Below, one piece after another: positions 43,446 to 51,154 of a stretch of 64,000 bases of DNA. The DNA comes from Mycobacterium sp. GA-1199. GTDB lineage: Bacteria; Actinomycetota; Actinomycetes; Mycobacteriales; Mycobacteriaceae. Every line of letters starts with the position of its first letter. The first letter of the stretch is position 1. The position numbers and the translations under genes were made by a program. The notes under the pieces were generated by a model. It ran no database searches, had not been told where the DNA came from, and saw only the letters and a list, made by a program, of their open reading frames with translations. The stretch spans positions 59,325-123,324 of the forward strand of contig NZ_LQIX01000006.1 in assembly GCF_001500045.1 (NCBI RefSeq), written 5' to 3'.

Positions 43446-44945
43446 ATGCGAATGACCCGGCAGATTCTCATCCAGATGGCGATCTTCTCCGTCATCGCGA
43501 CACTCGCGTTGGGCATCATGGTGTTTGGGTACATGCGGCTGCCCAGCCTGCTCGGCGTCGGGCAGTACCGCGTCACCGTTGAATTGCCGGAGACGGGTGG
43601 GCTGTATCCGCGGGGCAACGTCACCTATCGCGGCGTGCAGGTCGGCGAGGTGAAAAGCGTCGATCTCACCGACAGGGGAGTCGAGGCGGTGCTGTCGCTG
43701 GACTCCGACGTCAGGATTCCCGCCGACCTCGAAGCCGAGGTGCACAGTGTGTCCGCCGTCGGCGAGCAGTTCGTCCAGTTGCTCCCGCGCAGCGGCGACG
43801 GTCCGGAACTCAAGGACGGCGATGTGATCCCGTTGGACCGCACCAGGGTTCCGACGGATATCAATACGGTGCTCGACGATACGGCTCGGGGCCTGCAGGC
43901 GATTCCCCAGGAGAACTTGAGGACCGTCGTCGACGAGGCCTATACCGCGGTGGGCGGGCTCGGGCCCGAGCTGCGCCGGCTGGTCCAGGGGAGCGCGACG
44001 CTGGCCATCGACGCCCGCAAGAACCTCGACCCGCTGCTCACGCTGATCGACCAGTCCAAGCCGATACTCGACACCCAGACCGAGACCGCCGGCTCCATTC
44101 AGGCGTGGGCGGCGAACCTGGCGAGCATCAGTGGCCAACTGCAGAGCCAGGATCCGGCGGTGTCGGGAATCCTGGCCAAGGGGCCGGGGGCCGCCGACGA
44201 GGTGCGCGCCCTGTTCGAACGGCTGCAGCCGACCCTTCCGATCGTGCTGGCCAACTTGGTCAGCATCGGAGAGGTCGCGCTCGCCTACCAGCCGAGCCTC
44301 GAGCAGCTGCTGGTGTTGTTGCCGCAGGGCACCGCCGTCACGCAGGCCGTGGGCGTGCACAAGCGCAACACCAAGCAGGACTACATGGGGGATTCGCTGA
44401 TCTTCAACCTCAACGCGATCCTTCCCGCGTTGCCCGCGCCGCTGCCGCTGCCACCGCAGAATCTGCCGCCGCCGTGTACGACGGGGTTCCTGCCCGCGCA
44501 GCAGCAGCGCGTCCCGGTCTTCGAGGACTATCCCGACCGGCCGGTGGGCGATCTGTACTGCCGGACGCCGCAGGACGCGCCGTTCAACGTCCGTGGCGCC
44601 CGCAACCTGCCGTGTGTCACCGTGCCGGGCAAGCGGGCTCCGACGTGGCAGATGTGCGAGAGCGACGAGCAGTACGTGCCGCTCAATGACGGCTACAACT
44701 GGAAGGGCGATCCGAACGCGACCCTCTCGGGGCAACCCATCCCGCATGTGCCACCGGATGTGCCCGTCGCCATCACGCCGCCTCCTCCGGGTACGCCGCC
44801 GTTGCCCGTCGCGGCCGCCGAATACGACCCCGCGTCCGGCGAATACGTCGGACCGGACGGCAAGGTGTACACCCAGTCCAACCTGGCGAACGGTGCCGCG
44901 GGCGAGCGGCCGTGGCAGTCGATGCTGGTCCCGCCGGGAAGCTGA
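43446..44945 (+). CDS. mceF: MCE family protein MceF
   Basis: 499 residues: N-terminal helix (ILIQMAIFSVIATLALGIMVFGYM), MCE domain (YRVTVELPETGGLYPRGNVTYRGVQVGEV), long helical region with LVLLPQGTAV, and a Cys-containing Pro-rich C-terminus. ATG 43446 lies one base after the mceE stop. Last Mce subunit; 143 bp then separate it from the mce-associated genes. Confidence 0.95.
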   Translation: MRMTRQILIQMAIFSVIATLALGIMVFGYMRLPSLLGVGQYRVTVELPETGGLYPRGNVTYRGVQVGEVKSVDLTDRGVEAVLSLDSDVRIPADLEAEVHSVSAVGEQFVQLLPRSGDGPELKDGDVIPLDRTRVPTDINTVLDDTARGLQAIPQENLRTVVDEAYTAVGGLGPELRRLVQGSATLAIDARKNLDPLLTLIDQSKPILDTQTETAGSIQAWAANLASISGQLQSQDPAVSGILAKGPGAADEVRALFERLQPTLPIVLANLVSIGEVALAYQPSLEQLLVLLPQGTAVTQAVGVHKRNTKQDYMGDSLIFNLNAILPALPAPLPLPPQNLPPPCTTGFLPAQQQRVPVFEDYPDRPVGDLYCRTPQDAPFNVRGARNLPCVTVPGKRAPTWQMCESDEQYVPLNDGYNWKGDPNATLSGQPIPHVPPDVPVAITPPPPGTPPLPVAAAEYDPASGEYVGPDGKVYTQSNLANGAAGERPWQSMLVPPGS

Positions 44946-45010
44946 CGCTGATCGTTGCGGTATCTGAGCCGGCAGGGATGTGGTGCCCTTCCGTGGGCAG
45001 GTTCCGACGC

Positions 45011-45016
45011 TATGGT
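45011..45016 (+). promoter_or_regulatory. Possible -10 box for the mce-associated genes
   Basis: TATGGT in the 143-bp gap after mceF fits the TANNNT pattern, so the two mce-associated genes may have their own promoter in addition to read-through. Confidence 0.3.
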
Positions 45017-45088
45017 GTCGAACACGTAAGTTGTAGCCGACCTGTCTACCCGACCCCGACTTGGCCCTCGGGCCGCAGAGGAACCTAG

Positions 45089-45793
45089 ATGGCAGACGAG
45101 ACCACTCCCGGCAAGGACGCCGCGGCCGAAGGTCCCGAGTCCACGACGGCTGCTTCGACGACACCGGCTGCTTCGACGACACCGGCTGCTTCGACGACAC
45201 CGGCCGCTTCGACGACAGAGACCCCCGAAACGACAGGGGATGCCGAGGCCGTCGAGGATTACGACGCCGCCGACGGCGAAGCGGAGCCCGCCCCGCCCAA
45301 GGCGCCGATGTCCCACGTTCGGCTGGCGACGATCGTCGGGCTCGTGGTCGTGGTGGCCCTCGCGGCGCTGACCGGGTGGCTCGGGTACCGGGCGTACGAG
45401 TCGCGGCAGGCCGACGATCTGCGCAACCTCTATCTGCAGGTCGGGCGGCAGGGCGCGCTGAACCTCACGACGATCAGCCACGAGCACGCCGAGCAGGATG
45501 TGCAACGTGTCCTCGACTCGTCGACCGGAACGTTCTACGACGACTTCCAGGCCCGCGCGCAACCGTTCATCGAGGTCGTCAAGCAGGCGCAGTCGAAGTC
45601 GGAGGGCACGATTTCGGAGGCGGGAATCGAGTCGTTGAACGACGACGAGGCCAAGGTGCTGGTGGCCGTCACCGTCAACACGACCAACGCCGGGGCACCC
45701 GAGCAAGCGCCGCGGTCCTGGCGGATGAGGATCTCGGTGCAGAAAACCGGCGAGGACGAGGCCAAGATCTCGAATGTGGAGTTCGTACCGTGA
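45089..45793 (+). CDS. Mce-associated membrane protein 1
   Basis: 234 residues: low-complexity N-terminus built from an AASTTP hexapeptide repeat (residues 21-43, 18-bp DNA units at 45149-45217), one membrane helix (VRLATIVGLVVVVALAALTGWLGY, about 77-100), and an extracytoplasmic NTF2-like domain typical of Mam proteins that stabilise Mce complexes. Stop overlaps the next gene by GTGA. Confidence 0.9.
   Translation: MADETTPGKDAAAEGPESTTAASTTPAASTTPAASTTPAASTTETPETTGDAEAVEDYDAADGEAEPAPPKAPMSHVRLATIVGLVVVVALAALTGWLGYRAYESRQADDLRNLYLQVGRQGALNLTTISHEHAEQDVQRVLDSSTGTFYDDFQARAQPFIEVVKQAQSKSEGTISEAGIESLNDDEAKVLVAVTVNTTNAGAPEQAPRSWRMRISVQKTGEDEAKISNVEFVP
45149..45217 (+). repeat. 18-bp tandem repeat in mce-associated gene 1
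   Basis: GCTGCTTCGACGACACCG occurs three times exactly (45149, 45167, 45185) with a fourth partial unit differing at one base. In frame, encoding AASTTP. Confidence 0.95.
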
Positions 45794-46596
45794 GCAATAG
45801 ACATCGACTTCCGCGGCGCAAACGAGACGACGCCACCGACGAGTCCGTCGAAAAGGGCACGACGCCGGCATCCGATGCGGTCGAGTTGACGAAATCGACA
45901 GCCGAGACGACGACGGCCGCGGAGACGACCGAATCCGCGGAGAGCACCGCATCCGCCACGACCTCCGAATCAGCCGCGGCGACCGAGTCAGCTGCGGTGA
46001 CCGAGTCAGCTGCGGTGACCGAGTCGGCGGAAACCTCCGAGTCAGCCGCGGTGACCGAGTCAGCGGAGGCCTCCGAGCCCGCGGAGACGACCGAGCCCAC
46101 CGGCGGACGAGGCATCAACTGGGCCCGCGTCTTCGCCTTCGGCGTGCTGCCCGCCCTCGCCCTGCTGCTGGCGGGTGCAGCGGGCTATCTGAAGTGGGTC
46201 GACAACTCGGTGCGCAACGCGGACGCGGCGCGCGCCGAGTCGGTTCAGGTTGCCAAGGACAGCACCGTGGCGATGCTGTCGTACAAGCCGGACACCGTCG
46301 AACAGCAGCTCAACGACGCACGTTCCCTGTTGACCGGCGAGTTCGAGGAGTCCTACACCGGGCTCATCAACGACGTGGTGATCCCCGGCGCGCAGCAGAA
46401 GCAGATTTCTGCGGTGGCTTCGGTGCCGGCGGCCGCATCCGTGTCGGCCGGCCCCGACGAGGCCGTGGTGTTGGTGTTCGTCAACCAGACCGTGGTCATG
46501 GGCCAGGACGCTCCGACGGATACCGCCTCGAGTGTGCGGGTGACACTGGAGAAGATCGACGGTCGCTGGCTCATCTCGAAGTTCGACCCGGTGTAG
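45790..46596 (+). CDS. Mce-associated membrane protein 2
   Basis: 268 residues: about 105 residues of Thr/Ser/Ala/Glu low complexity (TESAAV hexapeptide repeats), one membrane helix (VFAFGVLPALALLLAGAAGYL), and an extracytoplasmic NTF2-like domain ending RWLISKFDPV. GTG 45790 overlaps the previous stop. Partner of Mce-associated protein 1; probably part of the same lipid-import complex. Confidence 0.9.
   Translation: MSNRHRLPRRKRDDATDESVEKGTTPASDAVELTKSTAETTTAAETTESAESTASATTSESAAATESAAVTESAAVTESAETSESAAVTESAEASEPAETTEPTGGRGINWARVFAFGVLPALALLLAGAAGYLKWVDNSVRNADAARAESVQVAKDSTVAMLSYKPDTVEQQLNDARSLLTGEFEESYTGLINDVVIPGAQQKQISAVASVPAAASVSAGPDEAVVLVFVNQTVVMGQDAPTDTASSVRVTLEKIDGRWLISKFDPV
45964..46095 (+). 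repeat. 18-bp tandem repeats in mce-associated gene 2
   Basis: Seven or so in-frame 18-bp units of the form ACCGAGTCAGCTGCGGTG or TCCGAGTCAGCC..., two adjacent copies being identical (45982-45999 and 46000-46017). Encodes TESAAV-like hexapeptides. Confidence 0.9.
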
Positions 46597-46602
46597 GGCG
46601 TA

Positions 46603-47511
46603 GTGGCCGACCCCGAACTCATCGATGTCGATGCGCCGGGCGTGCGGCTGCGCGCGCTCAGTTGGGGCACTGTCGGTGCGCCGACCGCGTTGTGCCTGCA
46701 CGGTTTTCCCGATACTGCGCATGGGTGGCGCAACATCGCACCGCTGCTGGTCGATGCGGGGTGGCGGGTGGTGGCGCCGTTCATGCGAGGCTACGCACCG
46801 TCGTCGACGGCATCCGACGGGAGCTACCACGTCGGCGCGCTGATGGACGATGCGCTGAGGGTGCTCGATGCGGTCGTTCCGACGGGGCGTGACGTGCTCA
46901 TCGGGCATGACTGGGGAGCGATCGCCGGTGCCGGCCTCGCCGCAATGCCGGACAGTCCCTTCTCGAAGGCTGTCATCATGTCGGTGCCGCTTGCCGCGGC
47001 GTTCCGACCCCTTGGCCGGACGCCGGACGCGGGCCGGCTCGCCGCGCAGTTGCCCCGCCAGTTGCTCCGCAGCTGGTACATCATGTACTTCCAATTGCCC
47101 GGCCTCCCTGAGCGATCCGCGTCGTGGGTGGTGCCCCGCTTGTGGCGCCAGTGGTCGCCGGGTTACGACGCCACCCAGGACGTCGCCCACGTCCTCGACG
47201 CGATCGGCGCGCCCGAGAATTGGCGGGCCGCCCTCGGCTACTACCGGGCCACCGTGCGCAACAGCAAGCCACCCGCGCAGTACGCCGAACTGCACCGGCA
47301 TTGGCTGTCGGCGCCGCAGCTGCCGACGCTGTACTTGCACGGCACCGATGATGGTTGCGCCTCAGCCGATTACGTCCGATGGGTGCAGCGAGTTCTGCCC
47401 GAGGGTAGTGAGGTCGCCACCGTCGAGCGGGCCGGTCACTTCCTGCAGCTGGAACAGCCCGAAGCCGTCGCGAGCCACATCGTCGACTTCATCGGCGCGG
47501 TCCGCGCTTAG
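46603..47511 (+). CDS. Epoxide hydrolase-like alpha/beta hydrolase
   Basis: 302 residues. CLHGFPDTAHGWR is the HGxP oxyanion motif, GHDWGA carries the nucleophilic Asp of epoxide hydrolases, and ERAGHFLQLEQP supplies the His. The cap region contains Tyr residues (SWYIMYFQLPG) that commonly activate the epoxide. GTG start six bases after the mce-associated gene 2 stop, so it is probably cotranscribed with the mce operon. Natural substrate unknown. Confidence 0.9.
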   Translation: MADPELIDVDAPGVRLRALSWGTVGAPTALCLHGFPDTAHGWRNIAPLLVDAGWRVVAPFMRGYAPSSTASDGSYHVGALMDDALRVLDAVVPTGRDVLIGHDWGAIAGAGLAAMPDSPFSKAVIMSVPLAAAFRPLGRTPDAGRLAAQLPRQLLRSWYIMYFQLPGLPERSASWVVPRLWRQWSPGYDATQDVAHVLDAIGAPENWRAALGYYRATVRNSKPPAQYAELHRHWLSAPQLPTLYLHGTDDGCASADYVRWVQRVLPEGSEVATVERAGHFLQLEQPEAVASHIVDFIGAVRA

Positions 47512-47521
47512 CCTGGAGGAC

Positions 47522-48778
47522 ATGGGGCGGCGACTGGCTGCGGTGGATGCGCAGACGTATTGGATGTCGGCCAAGATCCCCAGCGATCAGTTCTTGCTCT
47601 ACGGTTTCGCTGGGGCCGTGGGCCTCGACGCGGCAATAGCGCTAGTCCTTGACCGGGCGCGCGGCTGCACCGAATTGCGCCTGCGGGTGCGTGACGGCAA
47701 TCCGCTGACGTATCCGCAGTGGGTGACCGCGGATGTTTCACCGAACCAGTTCGTGATGCACGTCGCGGGGAGCAGTTGGGCGCAGTGTCTGGCGATCGTG
47801 GCAGGGCAGTTGAGCTCGGACCAGCTCGATCCGCGGATCATGGCGTGGCGGATCCACATCTTTCCGGCCGTCGAGAACGTTCCGGGAGCGGGACTCGGCA
47901 CCGTTGCGGTGGTGCAGGTGGCGCACGCGCTCGGGGACGGTATCCGGTCATCGGCGTTGGCGGCGTGGTTGTTGGGGCGACGAGCGATCGTGCCGAATGT
48001 TCCGGCGCCGGAGCTGTTTTCGGGCGTGAGGTTGCCATGGCGCGGCTATGCGGCGGCACGGGCCCACCGCCGGCTCGTGCGCGATACCTCGGCCCGATCG
48101 GTTCCCTCGCCGGCGGATCCACGTCCGGCGTTGCGCAGCAATGCGCGACCGGAAGGCTTGCGCAGTATTCGGACGGTGGTGCTGCGGCGCGCAGAGATGC
48201 CAGGGCCGACGGTGACGGTCGGTGCGCTGGCCGCGATATCCGAGGCGTTGGCCGGGCACCTGCGGGAATTCGGTGATGACCCGTCGCTGCTGGGCGCCGA
48301 GGTACCGATGGCGAAAGCGGGAGACCGGCGCGCCCACAACCACTTCGGCAACGTGGGTGTCGGCCTGTATCCGGATCTGGCCTTCGATGCGCGAGCCTCT
48401 CGCATCACCGAGGACCTCAAGCAACGCCGACGCAGGGCCGCCCATCCGGCGATGGCTGCGGCCAACCGAGCGTCCGCCGCGGTGCCTGCCTGGTTACTGC
48501 GTTATGGCGTAGCGAAATTCGACCCGACACTGCGCTCTCCGACCGTCACGGGAAACACCGTCGTTTCCAGCGTGAACCGCGGGCCCGCCGACCTGCGCTT
48601 CGGTAATTCGCCCGTTGTCGTCACCGCCGGATTCCCAGGGCTGTCGCCGATGATGGGCGTGACGCACGGCGTGCACGGCATCGGAGACACTATCGCGGTC
48701 AGCGTGCATGCCGCCGAGTCCGCGATCGGCGACATCGACTCCTATGTCGAGAGATTGAAGGCGGCGTTGGATCGATGA
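47522..48778 (+). CDS. WS/DGAT-like acyltransferase
   Basis: 418 residues with the condensation/acyltransferase motif HxxxDG in VAHALGDGIRS (the first His of HHxxxDG is Ala, the second, catalytic His is kept) and a DUF1298-like C-terminus (VTGNTVVSSVNRGPADLRFGNSPVV...GVTHGVHGIGDTIAVSVH). Wax ester synthase/diacylglycerol acyltransferase activity is the family role. The sequence is divergent. GGAGG precedes the ATG. It lies ten bases after the epoxide hydrolase gene. Confidence 0.8.
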   Translation: MGRRLAAVDAQTYWMSAKIPSDQFLLYGFAGAVGLDAAIALVLDRARGCTELRLRVRDGNPLTYPQWVTADVSPNQFVMHVAGSSWAQCLAIVAGQLSSDQLDPRIMAWRIHIFPAVENVPGAGLGTVAVVQVAHALGDGIRSSALAAWLLGRRAIVPNVPAPELFSGVRLPWRGYAAARAHRRLVRDTSARSVPSPADPRPALRSNARPEGLRSIRTVVLRRAEMPGPTVTVGALAAISEALAGHLREFGDDPSLLGAEVPMAKAGDRRAHNHFGNVGVGLYPDLAFDARASRITEDLKQRRRRAAHPAMAAANRASAAVPAWLLRYGVAKFDPTLRSPTVTGNTVVSSVNRGPADLRFGNSPVVVTAGFPGLSPMMGVTHGVHGIGDTIAVSVHAAESAIGDIDSYVERLKAALDR

Positions 48779-48965
48779 GGTATCGGTCGGTGAAGCGGGG
48801 CGGTATTTCGGCGAGGGTCAGCGACACCCACGCGGCCGGCATCTGATCATGCCGTTCGGCCGCGCCGCGGCCAGAATCCCGCGACCATTACCAGGAGGGG
48901 CCCGCACCGCGGAGAGGTGAAGCGACTAGGAAAACCCCGAGGTCGCATCAGCGAGGAGGCACGTG

Positions 48966-50381
48966 ATGCCTGGGACACCAGCAGATTCATCGGCGTCGGC
49001 CGGCCGTCGATTCCCGGACGAGTTCTTCTGGGGCACGGCTACTGCGGCCTTCCAGATCGAAGGCGCCTGGGACGAAGATGGCAAGGGTCCGTCTATCTGG
49101 GACACCTTTGGTCACGCCGGCAAGATCAGGGACGGCTCCACCGGCGACGTGGCCGTCGATCACTATCACCGGTATAAGGAAGACATCCAGCTGATGAAGG
49201 CGATCGGGGCGACGGCATACCGGTTCTCCATCTCGTGGCCCCGCATCTTTCCTGACGGGGTTGGCCAGCCGAATTCGAAGGGTTTGGACTTCTACCGTCG
49301 TCTCGTTGACGAGCTGCTCGCCAATGGAATCGAGCCGTTCGCGACGCTTTACCACTGGGACTTGCCACAGGCGCTGCAGGACAAGGGCGGATGGCAGTCG
49401 CGCGACACGGCTGAGGCGTTCGGCGATTACGCGGGCTACGTCGCGGCGCAGCTCAGCGACCGGGTGCGGCACTTCTTCACCATCAACGAGTTTTCCAGCT
49501 TCGTGGAGCTGGGACACGGCAGGGGCATGCTCGCTCCGGGCTTGCAGCTGCCGCCGGGTCAAGTCAACCAAATTCGTCATCATGCCGTGCTTGGCCACGG
49601 CCTGGCCGTTCGGTCCATTCGCGCTCAGGCCCGCCCGGCGACCAAGGTCGGGCCCGCGGAGCAGATGATCGGCACCGCTCCCATCATTGAGACGGCAGAG
49701 AACATCCGGGCCGCAGCGGCCGCATTGCGGGAGCTCAACGCGGGCTACATGACCGTGATGATGGAAGGCTGTTACACCGATACGTTCCTGGCGCAACAGG
49801 GCGCGGACGCGCCGAAGTTCACCTCCGAGGACCTGCAGATCATCAGTAGCCCGGTCGATTTCGTCGGCACCAACATCTATATGGTCCATGCCTTTGTCCA
49901 GGCATCCGACTCGGAGCCCGGGTACGAAGTGGTCGCAGGAAGCTTCATGGTGCCTCCCCCGGCACGGTCGTATCAGCCGATGCATGCCCGCGCCCAGTAT
50001 CCGAACTCGGAGGTCGCGTTGATGCTCAGCCCCGAATCGATGTACTGGGGGACGCGCCTACTGGTCGACGTATGGAACGCCAAGGAAATCTTCATCACCG
50101 AGAACGGCATGCCGACGACCGCTGAGGAGGACGCCGAGGGATTCGACACGGGCCGCGTCGTATGGCTCCGGGCTTTTCTCACCGAACTGCAGCGGGCGAC
50201 GGCCGACGGTGTGCCGGTTCGCGGCTACTTTCACTGGAGCCTGCTCGACAACCTCGAGTGGGGCGCGGGCATGCAGCCAAGGTTCGGGCTCTATCGGGTC
50301 GACCTTGCGACTCAGAGGCGATCACCCAAGCTCAGCGCGAATTGGTTCCGAGAGGTGGCGCGACACAATGCGGTCGTGTGA
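48966..50381 (+). CDS. GH1 beta-glucosidase-like glycoside hydrolase
   Basis: 471 residues with GH1 hallmarks: FFWGTATAAFQIEGAWDEDGKGPSIWD, YHWDLPQAL, acid/base Glu175 in TINEF (usually TLNEP), and nucleophile Glu379 in ITENG; DNLEWGAGMQPRFGLYRVD closes the barrel. No signal peptide, so cytosolic. The TINEF change and the shortened middle could alter aglycone preference. GAGGAGG upstream supports ATG 48966. Confidence 0.93.
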   Translation: MPGTPADSSASAGRRFPDEFFWGTATAAFQIEGAWDEDGKGPSIWDTFGHAGKIRDGSTGDVAVDHYHRYKEDIQLMKAIGATAYRFSISWPRIFPDGVGQPNSKGLDFYRRLVDELLANGIEPFATLYHWDLPQALQDKGGWQSRDTAEAFGDYAGYVAAQLSDRVRHFFTINEFSSFVELGHGRGMLAPGLQLPPGQVNQIRHHAVLGHGLAVRSIRAQARPATKVGPAEQMIGTAPIIETAENIRAAAAALRELNAGYMTVMMEGCYTDTFLAQQGADAPKFTSEDLQIISSPVDFVGTNIYMVHAFVQASDSEPGYEVVAGSFMVPPPARSYQPMHARAQYPNSEVALMLSPESMYWGTRLLVDVWNAKEIFITENGMPTTAEEDAEGFDTGRVVWLRAFLTELQRATADGVPVRGYFHWSLLDNLEWGAGMQPRFGLYRVDLATQRRSPKLSANWFREVARHNAVV

Positions 50382-50497
50382 ATCGCCGGCGTGCGGCGTT
50401 GGCGAATCACCACAGCTGCGCTTCTTCGGACAGCCGGCGAATCCGGTTGGGCGAGGGGGCTGGGCAGCGGCTTAACACATGGCCTAGATTTTGTTGC

Positions 50498-51019
50498 ATG
50501 ACTGCTTACGACGTCGGAGTGCTGATCCTGCGGGTGGTCCTGGGTCTGACCATGGCCGCCCACGGCTACAACAAGTTCTTCGGACCCGGAGGCCTCAGCG
50601 GTACTGCCGGGTGGTTCGACAGCATGGGGATGAAGCCTGGCAAGTTCCACGCCCGAGTCGCCGCGACGACCGAGATGGCGGCTGGCATCGGTCTCGCGGT
50701 CGGGCTGCTGACCCCGATACCCGCGGCGGGCTTTGTGGCGCTGATGCTCGTCGCGGCGTGGACCGTGCACCGGGCCAACGGCTTCTTCATCGTCAAGGAG
50801 GGGTGGGAGTACAACCTCGTGCTCGCCGCCGCAGCCGTCGGCATCGCGACGATCGGCGCGGGCAAGCTCAGCCTCGACCATCTGTTGTTCAGTTCGACGA
50901 GCTTCTACGACCTGCTGCACGGCTGGTGGGGTCTGGTCATCTCGCTCGGTCTGGGCCTGCTCGGCGGCATCGGTCAGCTGGCGATCTTCTACCGGCCGCC
51001 GGCCAAGACCGACGCCTGA
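50498..51019 (+). CDS. DoxX family membrane protein
   Basis: 173 residues with four membrane helices (VGVLILRVVLGLTMAAHGYNKF, MAAGIGLAVGLLTPIPAAGFVALMLVAAW, LVLAAAAVGIATIGAG, LVISLGLGLLGGIGQLAIFY) and the DoxX signature AHGYNKFFGPGGLSGTAGWF. DoxX proteins function in redox or thiosulfate-linked membrane processes in some bacteria; role here unknown. Confidence 0.9.
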   Translation: MTAYDVGVLILRVVLGLTMAAHGYNKFFGPGGLSGTAGWFDSMGMKPGKFHARVAATTEMAAGIGLAVGLLTPIPAAGFVALMLVAAWTVHRANGFFIVKEGWEYNLVLAAAAVGIATIGAGKLSLDHLLFSSTSFYDLLHGWWGLVISLGLGLLGGIGQLAIFYRPPAKTDA

Positions 51020-51035
51020 CGAGAGCCCACGCAGT

Positions 51036-51098
51036 TCGCGAACCGCACACCAGGGTCGTGAAACCTCGGCAATCGCGACCCTGTTGTAGATTTCGCGA
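51036..51098. repeat. Nested palindromic element D after doxX
   Basis: Outer arms TCGCGAA (51036-51042) and TTCGCGA (51092-51098); inner arms CAGGGTCG (51051-51058) and CGACCCTG (51076-51083). Begins 16 bases after the DoxX stop; likely a 3'-end hairpin. Confidence 0.7.
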
Positions 51099-51127
51099 GG
51101 CGGACGTGAGGATCTGGAGCCGTATAG

Positions 51128-51143
51128 CTAGAACACGTTCTAG
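51128..51143 (+). promoter_or_regulatory. KstR-type operator upstream of DUF3556 gene
   Basis: CTAGAACACGTTCTAG is palindromic except for the central two bases, and its core TAGAAC-NN-GTTCTA equals the KstR consensus as I know it. It overlaps TAGTCT (51141-51146), a -10 candidate eight bases before the ATG. Confidence 0.88.
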
Positions 51144-51154
51144 TCTGTGTTGCC

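Noticed and set aside
42119..45952. Long minus-strand frames across mceE-mceF and the mce-associated genes
   Set aside because: Shadow frames caused by GC-biased third positions; the plus-strand genes have clear domains.
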